Shown here piece by piece: positions 47,698-56,838 of a DNA stretch of 56,838 nt. The stretch is taken from NCBI GenBank assembly GCA_003671195.1, contig QWPJ01000057.1:1-56838 (forward strand), written 5' to 3'. The position numbers and the translations under genes were made by a program. This DNA is from Planctomycetota bacterium (GTDB lineage: Bacteria > Planctomycetota > Planctomycetia > Pirellulales > Pirellulaceae). Under the pieces are notes generated by a model. That model was not told the DNA's origin and did no database searches. It saw nothing but the letters and a program-made list of their open reading frames with translations. Position 1 is the first letter of the stretch, and every line of letters starts with the position of its first letter.

Positions 47698-50600
47698 TTT
47701 TTCGAGTCGCATGTTTAGGGCAAGGCCCCGGATTTCGTTGGTCAACACATCGAAACTTGCAGGAGTCCCAGACTCGAGCGTGTTTTCGCCTTTGACCATC
47801 GATTCGTAGATCTTGGTTCTTCCTTCGACGTCGTCGCTTTTGACGGTTAGGAGTTCTTGGAGGATGTACGCAGCGCCGTAAGCTTCCAGAGCCCAGACTT
47901 CCATTTCCCCGAAGCGTTGGCCGCCAAAGCGGGCCTTGCCACCCAGAGGTTGTTGGGTGATCAGCGAGTAAGGACCTGTGCTTCGAGCATGGACCTTGTC
48001 GTCGACCAAGTGGTGGAGTTTGAGCATGTAGATGTATCCGACGGTGGTCTCTTGCTCCATTTCTTCGCCGGTTCGACCGTCGAAGAGTCGGATTTTTCCG
48101 TGCCTTGGCAAGCCTGCGGATTCGAGTGCATCGTTGATGATTTCTTCGGATGCACCGTCGAAAACCGGTGTGATGGCTTGGAAGCCGAGCACGGCGCCGG
48201 CCCATCCCAAGTGGGTTTCAAGAATTTGACCTACGTTCATGCGGCTAGGAACCCCCAGCGGATTGAGCATGATCTGGATCGGTGTGCCATCTGGCAAGAA
48301 AGGCATGTCCTCGACTGGTAGGATCTTGGAGATAACCCCCTTGTTGCCGTGCCGACCGGCCATCTTATCGCCGATGCTGATGACCCGTTTGGTGGCGATG
48401 TAGACTTTGACCATCTGCAACACGCCGCTTCGGAGTTCATCACCTCGCTTCATGCTATTGGTGCGTCGATCTCGAAGATCCAGGGCTTCTTCGACCGAGG
48501 GCCACATGTTCTTGTGGACCTTTTTGACTTCCGCGTGCAGGCCCGTATCGAGCCGATTGAGCAAGCGAGACAGGTTGAATGTCTGGGCTTTCTCGGAGAT
48601 ATACTTTGGATCTTGGCCGCCGGTAAGCGGAGTACCATCCTCGTCGGTCAACTTGCCACCGATGGCCTTTTCGAGCTCTTCGGCGAAGACGACAAATGCC
48701 GTCGCAATATCCTTGTTGCCTTCGGTTTCGACGAGCTTGAGTTCCCGTTCGAAGTTCTTTCGTTCTTCTTCGGTAAGGCTCATACGGCGGGAGAACTTCT
48801 GGGTGTCGATGACGATCCCTTCGACCCCTGAACTGACTTCGAGGGAGTCGTTCTTGACGTCTTCCCCGGCCCGGCCGAAGATCGCGTGCAGGAGTTTCTC
48901 TTCGGGGGTCAGTTCGGTCTTGCTCTTGGGCGAGACCTTTCCGACAAGGATATCCCCGGGGCGAACGTACGTTCCGACTTGAACAATCCCGGACTCATCG
49001 AGGTTTCGAAGGGCTTTTTCGCTGACGTTGGGAATGTCCCGGGTAAACTCTTCGCGACCGAGTTTCGTTTCGCGGATTTCGACGTCGAATTCCTCGATGT
49101 GGATCGAGGTGTAGACGTCCTGCTTGACGAGTTCTTCGCTGATAATGATGGCGTCTTCGTAGTTGTAGCCATCGAAGGACATGAAGCCTACCAGAACGTT
49201 CCTACCGAGGGCCAATTCGCCCAGATAGGTCGAGGCACCGTCGGCAATAATCTGACCCTTTTCCACCTTGTCGCCGATTTGGATAATCGGTTTTTGGTTC
49301 AAGCAGGTCCGTTCATTGAGACCTTGGTATTTTTTCATGTGGTAGATATCGGTGCCGACTTCGATGCGGGTCGCATCGACGAACGTCACTTTACCGGCGC
49401 GGCGGGCACGCACGACCATGGATGAGTTTTTCGCCACCTCTTTTTCCAGGCCGGTTCCGACAATCGGCGGTTCGGCGACCAGAAGCGGAACGGCTTGACG
49501 CTGCATGTTCGAACCCATCAACGCGCGGTTCGCGTCGTCATGCTCCAAGAACGGGATCAAACCGGCCGAGACGCCGACCATTTGGCATGGAGAGATGTCC
49601 ATGTATTGGACAGCTTCTGGGGCCACGATTTCAAAATCGCTTCGGTGGCGTGCGATCAGACCAGGGCCTGAAACCAATACCGAATCCTTGACGGCCAAGT
49701 CCGCCGGAGCGATGTAGGCATCGGACTCCTCGTCGGCACGTAGCCATACGACATCATCGGTCACTCGTCCTTCGGAGATCTTGCGATAAGGCGAGATCAG
49801 GAACCCGTATTCATCGACTGCAGCGTAGATCGACAGGGAGCTGATCAGACCGATGTTGGTACCTTCAGGGGTTTCGATCGGGCAGATTCGACCGTAGTGC
49901 GAAATGTGAACGTCGCGAACCTCGAAGCCGGCTCGTTTTCGGTTCAAACCGCCTGGTCCGAGGGCCGAGAGCCGTCGCTCGTGGGTCAGTTGGGATAGCG
50001 GATTGGTTTGGTCGACAACCTGCGAAAGTTCTCCTCGACTAAAGAAGTATTCGATCGCCGCCGAGATGCTCTTTTGGTTGACCAAAGTCCGAGGGGTCAT
50101 GTCCTGGACATCCTTGACACTCATGCGCTCTTGGACGGTGCGGCGGAGTTTCAGGAAACCTTTGCGGAGTTCCTCACAAGCCAGTTCGTCGATGGTTCGC
50201 AGTCGACGATTTCCCAGGTGGTCGATGTCGTCGAAACGGGCCGAACTGTCTTGGTCAAAAAGGTCGATCAGGTACTTGATCGAAGCGATGAGGTCTTCGG
50301 GTCGCAGTGCCATTTCGTCTTCAGGAACGGCCAAACCGAGCTTGCGGTTGACTCGGAATCGACCCACTCGACCGAGTCGGTAGCGGTTGATATCGAAGAA
50401 TTTCTCATGGAACAGTTGCTTGGCTTTCTCCAGAGCGGGAGGATTCCCCGGTCGGAGCCGCTGATAGATTCGGAGCAAGGCTTCTTCGTGGCTCGCGGTG
50501 TTGTCCTCTGCCATCGAATTGAGCAAATACGGGACCTTGGGTGCATCCATGACCTCGACGGACTTGACTCCGCAGGTGCAGATCACATCGCCGATCGCCT

Positions 50601-51405
50601 TGGTGATCTTGTGACCGGCTTCGACGATGATTTCACCAGCCCGCTCGTGATCCGAAGGGAAAACAACATCATCGCAGGCGATCTTGTTTTCGATTTTGGG
50701 CAACGAACGCCCATCGCTGACTTTCTCGGATTTCACCTCGTAGAAAACCGAGAGCATGTCGGTGTTGGTACTGAACTTCGGCGACATAGCTCGCAGCAAC
50801 GTGATCACCGAGAACTTGCCCGATTGGTCGATCCGGACTTGCAAGGAATCTTTTTTCGTTACATTGATTTCAATCCAACTTCCGCGTTCGGGAATCACGC
50901 GAGCGGATGGGAGTTTTCGATCCGATGTTCCTTCGGACTCCTCTACGAAATCGACCCCTGGAGAGCGGTGGAGTTGGCTTACGACGACCCGTTCGGCACC
51001 GTTGATGATGAATTCACCACCCCCGAGCATGATCGGAATATCGCCCAAAAACACCTCTTCTTCGAGAGGTTGCTGTCGGTTCAGTCGCAACCAAACCTTA
51101 AGAGGCTTGCCGTAGGTCAGCCTCAATTGACGGCACTCTTCTGGAGTGTAACGGGGCTTGCCCAGTTCAAACCGCAAGTACTCGAGCGAAGCGGTCGCGT
51201 CGTAACTCGTGATCGGGAAAACTTCCCGCAAAACCCCTTCGAGCCCTTGGTTCTTTCGCTTGTCAGGAGCGATATCCTCCTGGAGAAAGGCTTCGTAGGA
51301 GGCCGTCTGGAGCACCGTCAAGTTCGGGATTGGGAACTGACTGCGACCCGATCCGAAAACCCTTGTCTCTGAGGTCTGCAGTCGTCGCTTCGATGATGTC
51401 GCCAT
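47686..51405 (-). CDS. rpoB: DNA-directed RNA polymerase beta subunit
   Basis: A 1239-residue subunit. Recognisable blocks include [77 protein letters not shown] and, near the end, [33 protein letters not shown]. In the rifampicin pocket, residues equivalent to E. coli Gln513, Asp516, His526 and Ser531 are unchanged, while Asn518 is Thr. The ATG at 51405 lacks a good ribosome-binding site. rplJ and rplL, which normally precede rpoB, are not upstream; instead a 760-bp gap leads to the divergent sucB. Confidence 0.98.
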   Translation of the reverse strand: MATSSKRRLQTSETRVFGSGRSQFPIPNLTVLQTASYEAFLQEDIAPDKRKNQGLEGVLREVFPITSYDATASLEYLRFELGKPRYTPEECRQLRLTYGKPLKVWLRLNRQQPLEEEVFLGDIPIMLGGGEFIINGAERVVVSQLHRSPGVDFVEESEGTSDRKLPSARVIPERGSWIEINVTKKDSLQVRIDQSGKFSVITLLRAMSPKFSTNTDMLSVFYEVKSEKVSDGRSLPKIENKIACDDVVFPSDHERAGEIIVEAGHKITKAIGDVICTCGVKSVEVMDAPKVPYLLNSMAEDNTASHEEALLRIYQRLRPGNPPALEKAKQLFHEKFFDINRYRLGRVGRFRVNRKLGLAVPEDEMALRPEDLIASIKYLIDLFDQDSSARFDDIDHLGNRRLRTIDELACEELRKGFLKLRRTVQERMSVKDVQDMTPRTLVNQKSISAAIEYFFSRGELSQVVDQTNPLSQLTHERRLSALGPGGLNRKRAGFEVRDVHISHYGRICPIETPEGTNIGLISSLSIYAAVDEYGFLISPYRKISEGRVTDDVVWLRADEESDAYIAPADLAVKDSVLVSGPGLIARHRSDFEIVAPEAVQYMDISPCQMVGVSAGLIPFLEHDDANRALMGSNMQRQAVPLLVAEPPIVGTGLEKEVAKNSSMVVRARRAGKVTFVDATRIEVGTDIYHMKKYQGLNERTCLNQKPIIQIGDKVEKGQIIADGASTYLGELALGRNVLVGFMSFDGYNYEDAIIISEELVKQDVYTSIHIEEFDVEIRETKLGREEFTRDIPNVSEKALRNLDESGIVQVGTYVRPGDILVGKVSPKSKTELTPEEKLLHAIFGRAGEDVKNDSLEVSSGVEGIVIDTQKFSRRMSLTEEERKNFERELKLVETEGNKDIATAFVVFAEELEKAIGGKLTDEDGTPLTGGQDPKYISEKAQTFNLSRLLNRLDTGLHAEVKKVHKNMWPSVEEALDLRDRRTNSMKRGDELRSGVLQMVKVYIATKRVISIGDKMAGRHGNKGVISKILPVEDMPFLPDGTPIQIMLNPLGVPSRMNVGQILETHLGWAGAVLGFQAITPVFDGASEEIINDALESAGLPRHGKIRLFDGRTGEEMEQETTVGYIYMLKLHHLVDDKVHARSTGPYSLITQQPLGGKARFGGQRFGEMEVWALEAYGAAYILQELLTVKSDDVEGRTKIYESMVKGENTLESGTPASFDVLTNEIRGLALNMRLEKRRL

Positions 51406-51548
51406 AACTGGAAAGTTCTATCGGTTAAGGGATACAAGCACTCGAAATTGGGAAGGAAGGCTCGAAGCACTCGACCCAAGCGGTCGAGAGCAAAACGGGA
51501 GTGACGATCAAAAGGAGCCTGAATTTCCTGATCGCCGGTGGGGGTGCT

Positions 51549-51629
51549 TCAAGCTTTTGGCCTGAAAACACTGCGAGGAAACGCAACGGGGGTGATTCGG
51601 CTATCTGCCCGTAGAATCAATGGCTTCAT
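51549..51629 (-). CDS. Possible 26-residue leader peptide upstream of rpoB
   Basis: ATG at 51629 is preceded by GGAGG (51637-51641) at a 7-nt spacing, the best ribosome-binding site in this gap. The frame encodes MKPLILRADSRITPVAFPRS followed by VFRPKA, basic and Pro-containing, and stops 143 bp before rpoB. A regulatory hairpin lies between. It could be a leader peptide influencing rpoB expression, or chance. No homology is known to me. Confidence 0.25.
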   Translation of the reverse strand: MKPLILRADSRITPVAFPRSVFRPKA

Positions 51630-52071
51630 TGAGAATCCTCCGTACTCTTAGAGAAAGACCGCTCCTGGCTCGCAGCACAGATCCGTTTGTGCGAACCCCC
51701 AAGGCCAGAAGAAACAATTTCGACAAGACCGACCGGTCGGCGACCCGCGGAGACGTTGGCTCGATGAGGAACATGATCTCGGAAAACCAAAGCAATCCCC
51801 TCGTCGCCTCGAAATTGTTTAAAGTCAAGCTGTCGCATCGCCCAAGTGCACCCCGGATTTCAACGAATAATCCGCTAAATCCGGGTCCAGCTAAGTTCCC
51901 TAGTTTAGCAACGCCCTGGGTTCCCAAAAGGCCACTTAGTTTAAAATCAAGAGTTTTTCGAAAATTAATCGCAAAATGGCACTGTAATAGCTGTCGGCCT
52001 CGGACGGATCAGCCGAATCAGCCGGATCGGTTTTTATCCTGTGCGATTTGATTTTCCAAGCAAAGCCTGTG

Positions 52072-52100
52072 TTGGAGTCGTTTTGCCTTTAGGCTATGAT
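52072..52100 (+). promoter_or_regulatory. Sigma70-type promoter for sucB
   Basis: TTGGAG (52072-52077), a 17-bp spacer, and TATGAT (52095-52100), ending 64 bp before the sucB ATG. Both boxes differ little from consensus and the spacing is ideal. Confidence 0.55.
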
Positions 52101-52164
52101 TTCGAATCGTTGAGTTTAGCCTGCCAACCCTTGAAACTACCTCTACCCCTTCGTCCGTATTTTT

Positions 52165-53424
52165 ATGACACCCATCGTCGTACCTGCTGTCGGTGAAAGC
52201 ATTTCCGAAGTCCAGATCAGCCAATGGCTCAAAAAGGAGGGGGAGTGGGTCGCCGCCGGCACCGACTTGGTCGATCTTGAGACCGAGAAGGCTTCCGTGC
52301 AGGTTTCGGCTCCAGTCGATGGGATTCTCTTGAGGATTCTCAAGCCTAACGATCAGTTCGCAGCCGTTGGCGAGGCGATTGCAGAGTTTCAACCGGCGGC
52401 CAAGACGGTTGCAAGTGCAGCACCCGCTCCAGCCCCTGCGGCTGGACCATCCTCAACTTCACAATCTGCAGCGGTCGCGTCGGCAGGTTCTTCCGGTGAT
52501 GCGCGAGTGATGCCCGCGGCCCGCCGCATGGCTGGGGACCTTGGAATAACCCCCGAGTCGATTCCCGGCACGGGGCCTGGTGGTCGGGTGTTGAAGGAGG
52601 ACGTCGCCAATGCTTCGGCCGGTCGAAGTGTTCCGGCAAGTGCACCGGTCGTCGTATCGCCGACTCAGGCACCGGTCGTTGTTCCTGCGGCCACATCGAT
52701 TGCGGTCCAGCAGGGTTCGCAGAATCGGAGCGAGGAGATCAAGCCCATGAGCATGATCCGTCGCACGATTGCGACACGGCTAGTACGAGCCCAGCACGAA
52801 GCGGCCTTGCTGACGACTTTCAATGAAGTCGACATGCAGCCAGTCATGCAGCTACGCAACAAATACAAAGACGCTTTTCTAGAAAAGCATGGCACGAAGC
52901 TCGGATTCATGTCGTTTTTCGCCAAAGCAGCTTGCGAGGCTCTCAAGCGTTACCCGGCGGTCAATGCAGAGGTCCGAGGAAACAACATCGTCTACAAACA
53001 GTACTACGATATCGGCATCGCGATCGGCGGCGGCAAGGGGCTAGTGGTTCCTGTGTTGCGAAATGTCGAGCGGATGAGTTTCGCAGACATCGAACGTACA
53101 ATTGGGGAATTTGCCGACTTGGCCAAGAACAATCGACTCATGCCTGAGGATCTCGAGGGTGGGACCTTTACCATCAGCAACGGTGGAATCTACGGATCGC
53201 TCTTATCGACTCCGATCGTCAATCCACCTCAGAGTGGGATCCTCGGCTTGCACTCCATCCAAGAGCGTCCTATTGCGCTCAACGGTCAGGTCGTGATTCG
53301 CCCGATGATGTACTTGGCCTTGACCTATGATCATCGCATCATCGACGGACGCGAAGCGGTCTCGTTCCTCAAAACGATCAAAGAAGTGATTGAGGATCCA
53401 GCTCGACTTTTCCTGGAACTCTAA
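52165..53424 (+). CDS. sucB: 2-oxoglutarate dehydrogenase E2 component (dihydrolipoyl succinyltransferase)
   Basis: A 419-residue TCA-cycle enzyme transferring succinyl groups from the lipoyl arm to CoA. The lipoyl domain (about 1-78) carries Lys42 in DLETEKASV. An Ala/Pro-rich linker follows, then the E1/E3-binding domain (about 114-150, [28 protein letters not shown]), a second linker, and the catalytic domain with His390 and Asp394 in [11 protein letters not shown]. The overall pattern fits OdhB/SucB better than the pyruvate dehydrogenase E2. No sucA or lpd gene is adjacent. ATG 52165 lacks a clear ribosome-binding site. The next gene starts 16 bp after the stop. Confidence 0.92.
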   Translation: MTPIVVPAVGESISEVQISQWLKKEGEWVAAGTDLVDLETEKASVQVSAPVDGILLRILKPNDQFAAVGEAIAEFQPAAKTVASAAPAPAPAAGPSSTSQSAAVASAGSSGDARVMPAARRMAGDLGITPESIPGTGPGGRVLKEDVANASAGRSVPASAPVVVSPTQAPVVVPAATSIAVQQGSQNRSEEIKPMSMIRRTIATRLVRAQHEAALLTTFNEVDMQPVMQLRNKYKDAFLEKHGTKLGFMSFFAKAACEALKRYPAVNAEVRGNNIVYKQYYDIGIAIGGGKGLVVPVLRNVERMSFADIERTIGEFADLAKNNRLMPEDLEGGTFTISNGGIYGSLLSTPIVNPPQSGILGLHSIQERPIALNGQVVIRPMMYLALTYDHRIIDGREAVSFLKTIKEVIEDPARLFLEL

Positions 53425-53440
53425 GAGAACGTCTTTTTCC

Positions 53441-54382
53441 ATGATGCAACTCGGTTTCGTAAGCGCGATTGTTCCGGAGCTGAGTCTCGCGGAAGTCATC
53501 GAGCTAGCCGCATCGATCGGATATCAAACCGTCGAGCTGATGTGTTGGCCTCCGAGCAAAGCGGATCGTCGCTATGCGGGTGTGACCCACGTGAATGTTC
53601 AGGAGTTGGGCGATCGGGATGTCGCACAAATCCATCAGCTATTGGCCAAGCATAAGATTGGGATCAGCGGCTTGGGCTACTACCCGAACTGCTTATCCTC
53701 GGACCTTCAGGAGGCCGAACGGTGCTGTGAGCATCTCAAGCAGGTGATTGCAGCGGCTCGACGATTGGGAGTCCACCAGGTCAACACCTTCATCGGACGC
53801 GATCACACCAAGAGCGTCGAGGACAATTGGCCCAGGATGCTCAAGACGTGGGGGCCGTTGGTGGATTTTGCTGAAAAGCACTCGGTGCGCATCGGGATCG
53901 AGAATTGCCCGATGATTTTCACGGCCGACGAGTGGCCAGGCGGAAAGAACATCGCCAGTTCCCCCGCGATTTGGCGAAGGCTCTTTTCCGATCTAGGGAG
54001 CCCTCACTTGGGGCTCAACTACGACCCCTCACACTTGGTATTCCAGCACATGGATTACCTCAAGCCGATTCGAGAGTTTGTCGATCGGATATATCATGTG
54101 CATGCCAAGGATGTTCGGCTCGATTCCCATTTGGTCGACGAGCATGGAATTTTCGCGCATCCGAACTTGTACCATTTCCCCAAACTTCCTGGTTTAGGAG
54201 ATGTTCACTGGGGACGGTTCTTTTCGGTATTGAGCGATGCGGGTTATCGGGGTCCGGTGTGCGTGGAGGTTGAGGATCGAGCTTATGAAGGCTCGCTCGA
54301 AAACCGCAAATCGGCCTTGGTGCAAAGCCACCGATACTTATCGCAGTTTATGCCGCTTGAGCGTCCCGCGATGGGGCTTTGA
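53441..54382 (+). CDS. Sugar phosphate isomerase/epimerase-like TIM-barrel protein
   Basis: A 313-residue protein of the xylose isomerase-like (AP endonuclease family 2) fold. Metal-ligand motifs are seen in order: IGIENCPM (Glu), [10 protein letters not shown] (Asp, His), [10 protein letters not shown] (His) and VCVEVED (Glu). Family members isomerise or epimerise sugars, inositols or hydroxypyruvate; the substrate is not known. ATG 53441 (or 53444) follows AAGAGAAC; an in-frame start at 53390 would lie inside sucB and is not used. It is close behind sucB, probably in the same transcript. Confidence 0.83.
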   Translation: MMQLGFVSAIVPELSLAEVIELAASIGYQTVELMCWPPSKADRRYAGVTHVNVQELGDRDVAQIHQLLAKHKIGISGLGYYPNCLSSDLQEAERCCEHLKQVIAAARRLGVHQVNTFIGRDHTKSVEDNWPRMLKTWGPLVDFAEKHSVRIGIENCPMIFTADEWPGGKNIASSPAIWRRLFSDLGSPHLGLNYDPSHLVFQHMDYLKPIREFVDRIYHVHAKDVRLDSHLVDEHGIFAHPNLYHFPKLPGLGDVHWGRFFSVLSDAGYRGPVCVEVEDRAYEGSLENRKSALVQSHRYLSQFMPLERPAMGL

Positions 54383-54481
54383 TTCAGACCGATCGCTACA
54401 TGCCCCAGAGTCCATGCCCTGAGTCTTTTTCGTTGATTACTATCCTTTCCCGTTGGTCTTTGCATCGAACCGAGAAAAACG

Positions 54482-56464
54482 ATGGCCACTGAGCACAGTC
54501 CTGAAACCAAAGCCCCCAAGCAAATCGCCAATGTGATGAACGAAACGCGGGTCTTTCCGCCGAGTAGCGAATTTTCGCAAACTGCCGAAATCGGTTCGAT
54601 GGATGCTTATCAAGCTCTTTACGAGACCTCGATTGGCGATACCGAAAAGTTTTGGGAAGCCCAAGCCCGAGAGCACTTGCACTGGTTCAAGCCCTTTACA
54701 CAAACGCTCGATTGGCAAGAGCCAGTTGCGCAGTGGTTCCTCGGTGGCAAGACGAATGTTTCCTACAATTGCCTCGATGCGCATGTGCAAGCTGGCCGGG
54801 GCGACCGGGTTGCATTCCATTGGGAAGGTGAACCGGGCGATACCCGCACGATCACTTATGCGGAGCTGACCAAGGACGTGTGCCGCTTTGCTGCGGCCTT
54901 GACCAAGCTTGGGATCGAAAAAGGAGACCGCGTGAGCATCTACATGCCCATGGTTCCGGAACTTCCCGTAGCGATGCTCGCTTGCGCGCGGATCGGCGCG
55001 ATCCATTCGGTGATATTCGGTGGATTTAGTGCCGAGGCCATCGCCGATCGGAATAACGATGCGCAGGCCAAGTTGGTCATTACGGCCGATGGTGGATGGA
55101 GGCGAGGGAAGCTTCTTGCGCTTAAGCAAACCGTCGACGAGGCCTTGGCCAAAAGTCCGAGTGTCGAGCACTGCATCGTGCTGCGTCGGGCGGGCAACGA
55201 ACCGGCGATGCAAGCCCATCGCGATCTTTGGTGGCACGAGATCACGGCCGATTCCCCCGATCATTTTCCGGCCGTAGAGCTCGATAGTGAGGATCCCCTT
55301 TTTATTCTTTACACGTCGGGCTCGACGGGGAAACCCAAAGGGATCAAGCACACCACGGCCGGATACAACCTGTATGTCAAGAGAACGTTTGAATGGGTCT
55401 TTGATCACAAGCCCGGTCAGGACATCTTTTGGTGCACGGCCGACTGCGGTTGGATCACCGGCCACAGTTACATCGTCTATGGACCGCTTTCGGCCGGAGC
55501 GACTCAGGTTCTCTATGAGGGGGCACCGAACTGGCCTGCCGAGGACCGTTTTTGGGAGCTGATCGAGAAATACAAAGTGACCATTTTGTACACAGCCCCG
55601 ACGGCCATTCGCGCGTTCATCAAGTGGGGGGATCACCATGTCGACAAGCACGACTTGTCGAGCTTAAGGCTGCTTGGGAGTGTTGGCGAGGGGATCAATC
55701 CTGAGGCGTGGATGTGGTACTACAACAAGATTGGTGCGGGTCGCTGTCCGATTGTCGATACGTGGTGGCAGACCGAGACCGGTGGGATCATGATGTCCCC
55801 GTTGCCTGGCGCGATTCCATGCAAACCCGGTTCGTGCACCAAGCCGCTTCCTGGGATTGTGCCAAGGGTTCTGCATGGGGATTTGAGCGACGTAGGGACC
55901 AACGAGGGAGGGATGTTGTGCATCGAGAAGCCTTGGCCGGGGATGCTCCGTGGGGTTTGGGGCGACGACGAGCGATTCAAGGAAACGTATTGGAAGAAAG
56001 TGCCGCACATGTACTTGACGGGAGACAACGCTCGTCAGGACGAGGACGGGTACTATTGGATCATGGGTCGGATCGACGATGTGATCAACGTATCGGGGCA
56101 CAGGCTCAGCACCATCGAGATCGAAAGCGCGTTGGTGAGTCATCCGTCGGTGGCAGAAGCCGCAGCGGTGGGCAGACCTGACGAGATCAAGGGGCAAGGG
56201 ATAGCGGTGTTTGTGACGCTCAAGAATCACGCGCCCGATGAGTCGATCCGAGAGGAGTTGAAAAAGCATGTGCGCAAGGAGATCGGTGCATTGGCCGTCC
56301 CCGACGAGATCCGATTTACCACGATGTTGCCCAAGACACGGAGCGGCAAGATCATGCGTCGGCTTTTGCGCGATATCGCTTCGGGCAAAGAGAACGTGCA
56401 AGACACCTCGACGCTAGAAGATTTCAGTGTTTTAGCGAAACTTCGTAGCGACGAAGAAAGCTGA
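54482..56464 (+). CDS. acsA: Acetyl-CoA synthetase (acetate-CoA ligase, AMP-forming)
   Basis: A 660-residue ANL-superfamily enzyme making acetyl-CoA from acetate, ATP and Co[17 protein letters not shown] marks the family N-terminus. The AMP-binding P-loop [11 protein letters not shown] starts near residue 277; [29 protein letters not shown] and [10 protein letters not shown] are strongly diagnostic of Acs. [32 protein letters not shown] is the hinge region, and Lys623 in [11 protein letters not shown] is the lysine subject to acetylation control in other bacteria. No acetyltransferase or deacetylase gene is adjacent. A 99-bp gap separates it from the isomerase gene. Confidence 0.97.
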   Translation: MATEHSPETKAPKQIANVMNETRVFPPSSEFSQTAEIGSMDAYQALYETSIGDTEKFWEAQAREHLHWFKPFTQTLDWQEPVAQWFLGGKTNVSYNCLDAHVQAGRGDRVAFHWEGEPGDTRTITYAELTKDVCRFAAALTKLGIEKGDRVSIYMPMVPELPVAMLACARIGAIHSVIFGGFSAEAIADRNNDAQAKLVITADGGWRRGKLLALKQTVDEALAKSPSVEHCIVLRRAGNEPAMQAHRDLWWHEITADSPDHFPAVELDSEDPLFILYTSGSTGKPKGIKHTTAGYNLYVKRTFEWVFDHKPGQDIFWCTADCGWITGHSYIVYGPLSAGATQVLYEGAPNWPAEDRFWELIEKYKVTILYTAPTAIRAFIKWGDHHVDKHDLSSLRLLGSVGEGINPEAWMWYYNKIGAGRCPIVDTWWQTETGGIMMSPLPGAIPCKPGSCTKPLPGIVPRVLHGDLSDVGTNEGGMLCIEKPWPGMLRGVWGDDERFKETYWKKVPHMYLTGDNARQDEDGYYWIMGRIDDVINVSGHRLSTIEIESALVSHPSVAEAAAVGRPDEIKGQGIAVFVTLKNHAPDESIREELKKHVRKEIGALAVPDEIRFTTMLPKTRSGKIMRRLLRDIASGKENVQDTSTLEDFSVLAKLRSDEES

Positions 56465-56838
56465 TCGACGAGGATTGGATCGCTTTGGACTTGGCCTCGG
56501 CGGCATGAAGCCGACGGAGGCCAAGAGGGGCTCGATGGCGGCTGTGTGAGCCTACCGTCGGGCTTGCCTGGCGAGGCGTAACTTGCAGCTACAGAGCATG
56601 CGTTCGTGCATCGCCTCGGATTTCATCGTGCTCGTGCTCAGTCCGCCGCGGCGGACGGTGCTCGTAATCGAATCGAATCGAATCGAATCGGGGCAACCGT
56701 GACGGATTCCTTTTTCGATCAGGATCGACACGACGTTTGTCGAAATCAATCCCAGCGGGTACGGATTGTCGCGATGCGGAGTACGACATGAGTGCAAAAT
56801 AGCGACTTCCTCGCCGTTGGCTGCGGGTTAAACGATTG
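56465..56838. other. 3' intergenic region with hairpin, palindrome and short tandem repeat
   Basis: No gene is supported in the last 374 bp. An imperfect hairpin with GGCCTC/GAGGCC foot lies at 56493-56522 and may end acsA transcription, though no T-tract follows. GTCCGCCGCGGCGGAC at 56641-56656 is a perfect 16-bp palindrome. AATCG is repeated five times at 56666-56690. The right edge may hold the start or end of another gene that cannot be judged. Confidence 0.6.

Larger units (their letters stand above)
51406..52164. other. Long divergent intergenic region between rpoB and sucB
   Basis: This 759-bp gap contains the promoters of both genes. The rpoB side has a 7-bp hairpin (CTCGACC 51470-51476 with GGTCGAG 51482-51488) and a small ORF with a strong ribosome-binding site (51549-51629). 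The sucB side has a good sigma70-type promoter at 52072-52100. No ribosomal protein gene, tRNA or known riboswitch is seen. Longer frames here on either strand lack coding character. Confidence 0.6.

Noticed and set aside
50008..51372. 454-residue frame antisense to rpoB
   Set aside because: Shadow of rpoB, same pattern as the rpoC antisense frame.
51601..52051. Possible rplL or another ribosomal protein gene upstream of rpoB
   Set aside because: All frames on both strands were read; none resembles L7/L12, L10, L1 or L11.
54440..55651. 403-residue frame antisense to acsA
   Set aside because: Opposite to the conserved acetyl-CoA synthetase; no domain and no ribosome-binding site.

Overview
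The window reads as a chromosomal segment of a planctomycete, most likely of the Pirellulales/Rhodopirellula kind. The evidence is lineage-typical protein families rather than any marker comparison: a ~1000-residue PVC-type CxxCH haem protein, a DUF58/BatA/VWA/giant-coiled-coil operon, a planctomycete-style HUH (RAYT-like) protein, dispersed GACGGACT..AGTCCGTC palindromes, an EboE homologue, and many large secreted proteins without assignable function. About thirty protein genes fill the window densely. No rRNA, tRNA, CRISPR array, prophage or complete insertion sequence was seen.

Layout. 1-1.9 kb: a 67-bp tandem repeat array running off the left edge, then a RAYT-like gene. 1.9-10 kb: a gamma-glutamylcyclotransferase-like gene and an HtrA-like protease with a PA14 domain (minus), an RluA-type pseudouridine synthase and an orphan EboE (plus), glycogen debranching enzyme GlgX (minus) and a secreted leucine-rich-repeat protein (plus). 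10.06-10.39 kb: a structured convergent intergenic region with a candidate small RNA or miniature element and two terminator-like hairpins. 10.4-13.3 kb: an atypical Nramp-like transporter divergent from alanine dehydrogenase. 13.5-25.1 kb: a four-gene operon of DUF58, two membrane VWA proteins and a 1998-residue Gln-rich coiled-coil membrane protein, probably an envelope-associated complex; no MoxR ATPase gene is beside it. 25.1-25.45 kb: an island of inverted and direct repeats.

25.5-39 kb: an alpha/beta hydrolase, a membrane coiled-coil protein (minus), then six closely spaced plus-strand genes: 2-hydroxyacid dehydrogenase, HpcH/HpaI aldolase, a 1027-residue secreted protein of unknown function, a divergent RNase HII-like protein that keeps the family's four acidic residues, a secreted esterase with a starch-binding-like domain, and the PVC haem protein. 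39-43.2 kb (minus): a urea/amide-type periplasmic binding lipoprotein paired with a DUF4239 membrane protein, then a THUMP-like methyltransferase overlapping bioD. 43.3-51.4 kb (minus): rpoB and rpoC, with a hairpin plus seven Ts between them and no rplJ/rplL upstream. 52.2-56.5 kb (plus): sucB, a sugar phosphate isomerase-like TIM barrel, and acetyl-CoA synthetase.

How the genes fit together. Housekeeping functions (transcription, TCA-cycle E2, acetate activation, glycogen breakdown, alanine catabolism, biotin, RNA modification) are mixed with lineage-specific envelope and secreted proteins. The least explained items are the VWA/giant coiled-coil operon, the RNase HII-like protein, the binding-protein/DUF4239 pair, the catalytic-Tyr-less HUH protein beside its candidate repeat array, the 10.1-kb structured RNA candidate and the rpoB-rpoC hairpin.
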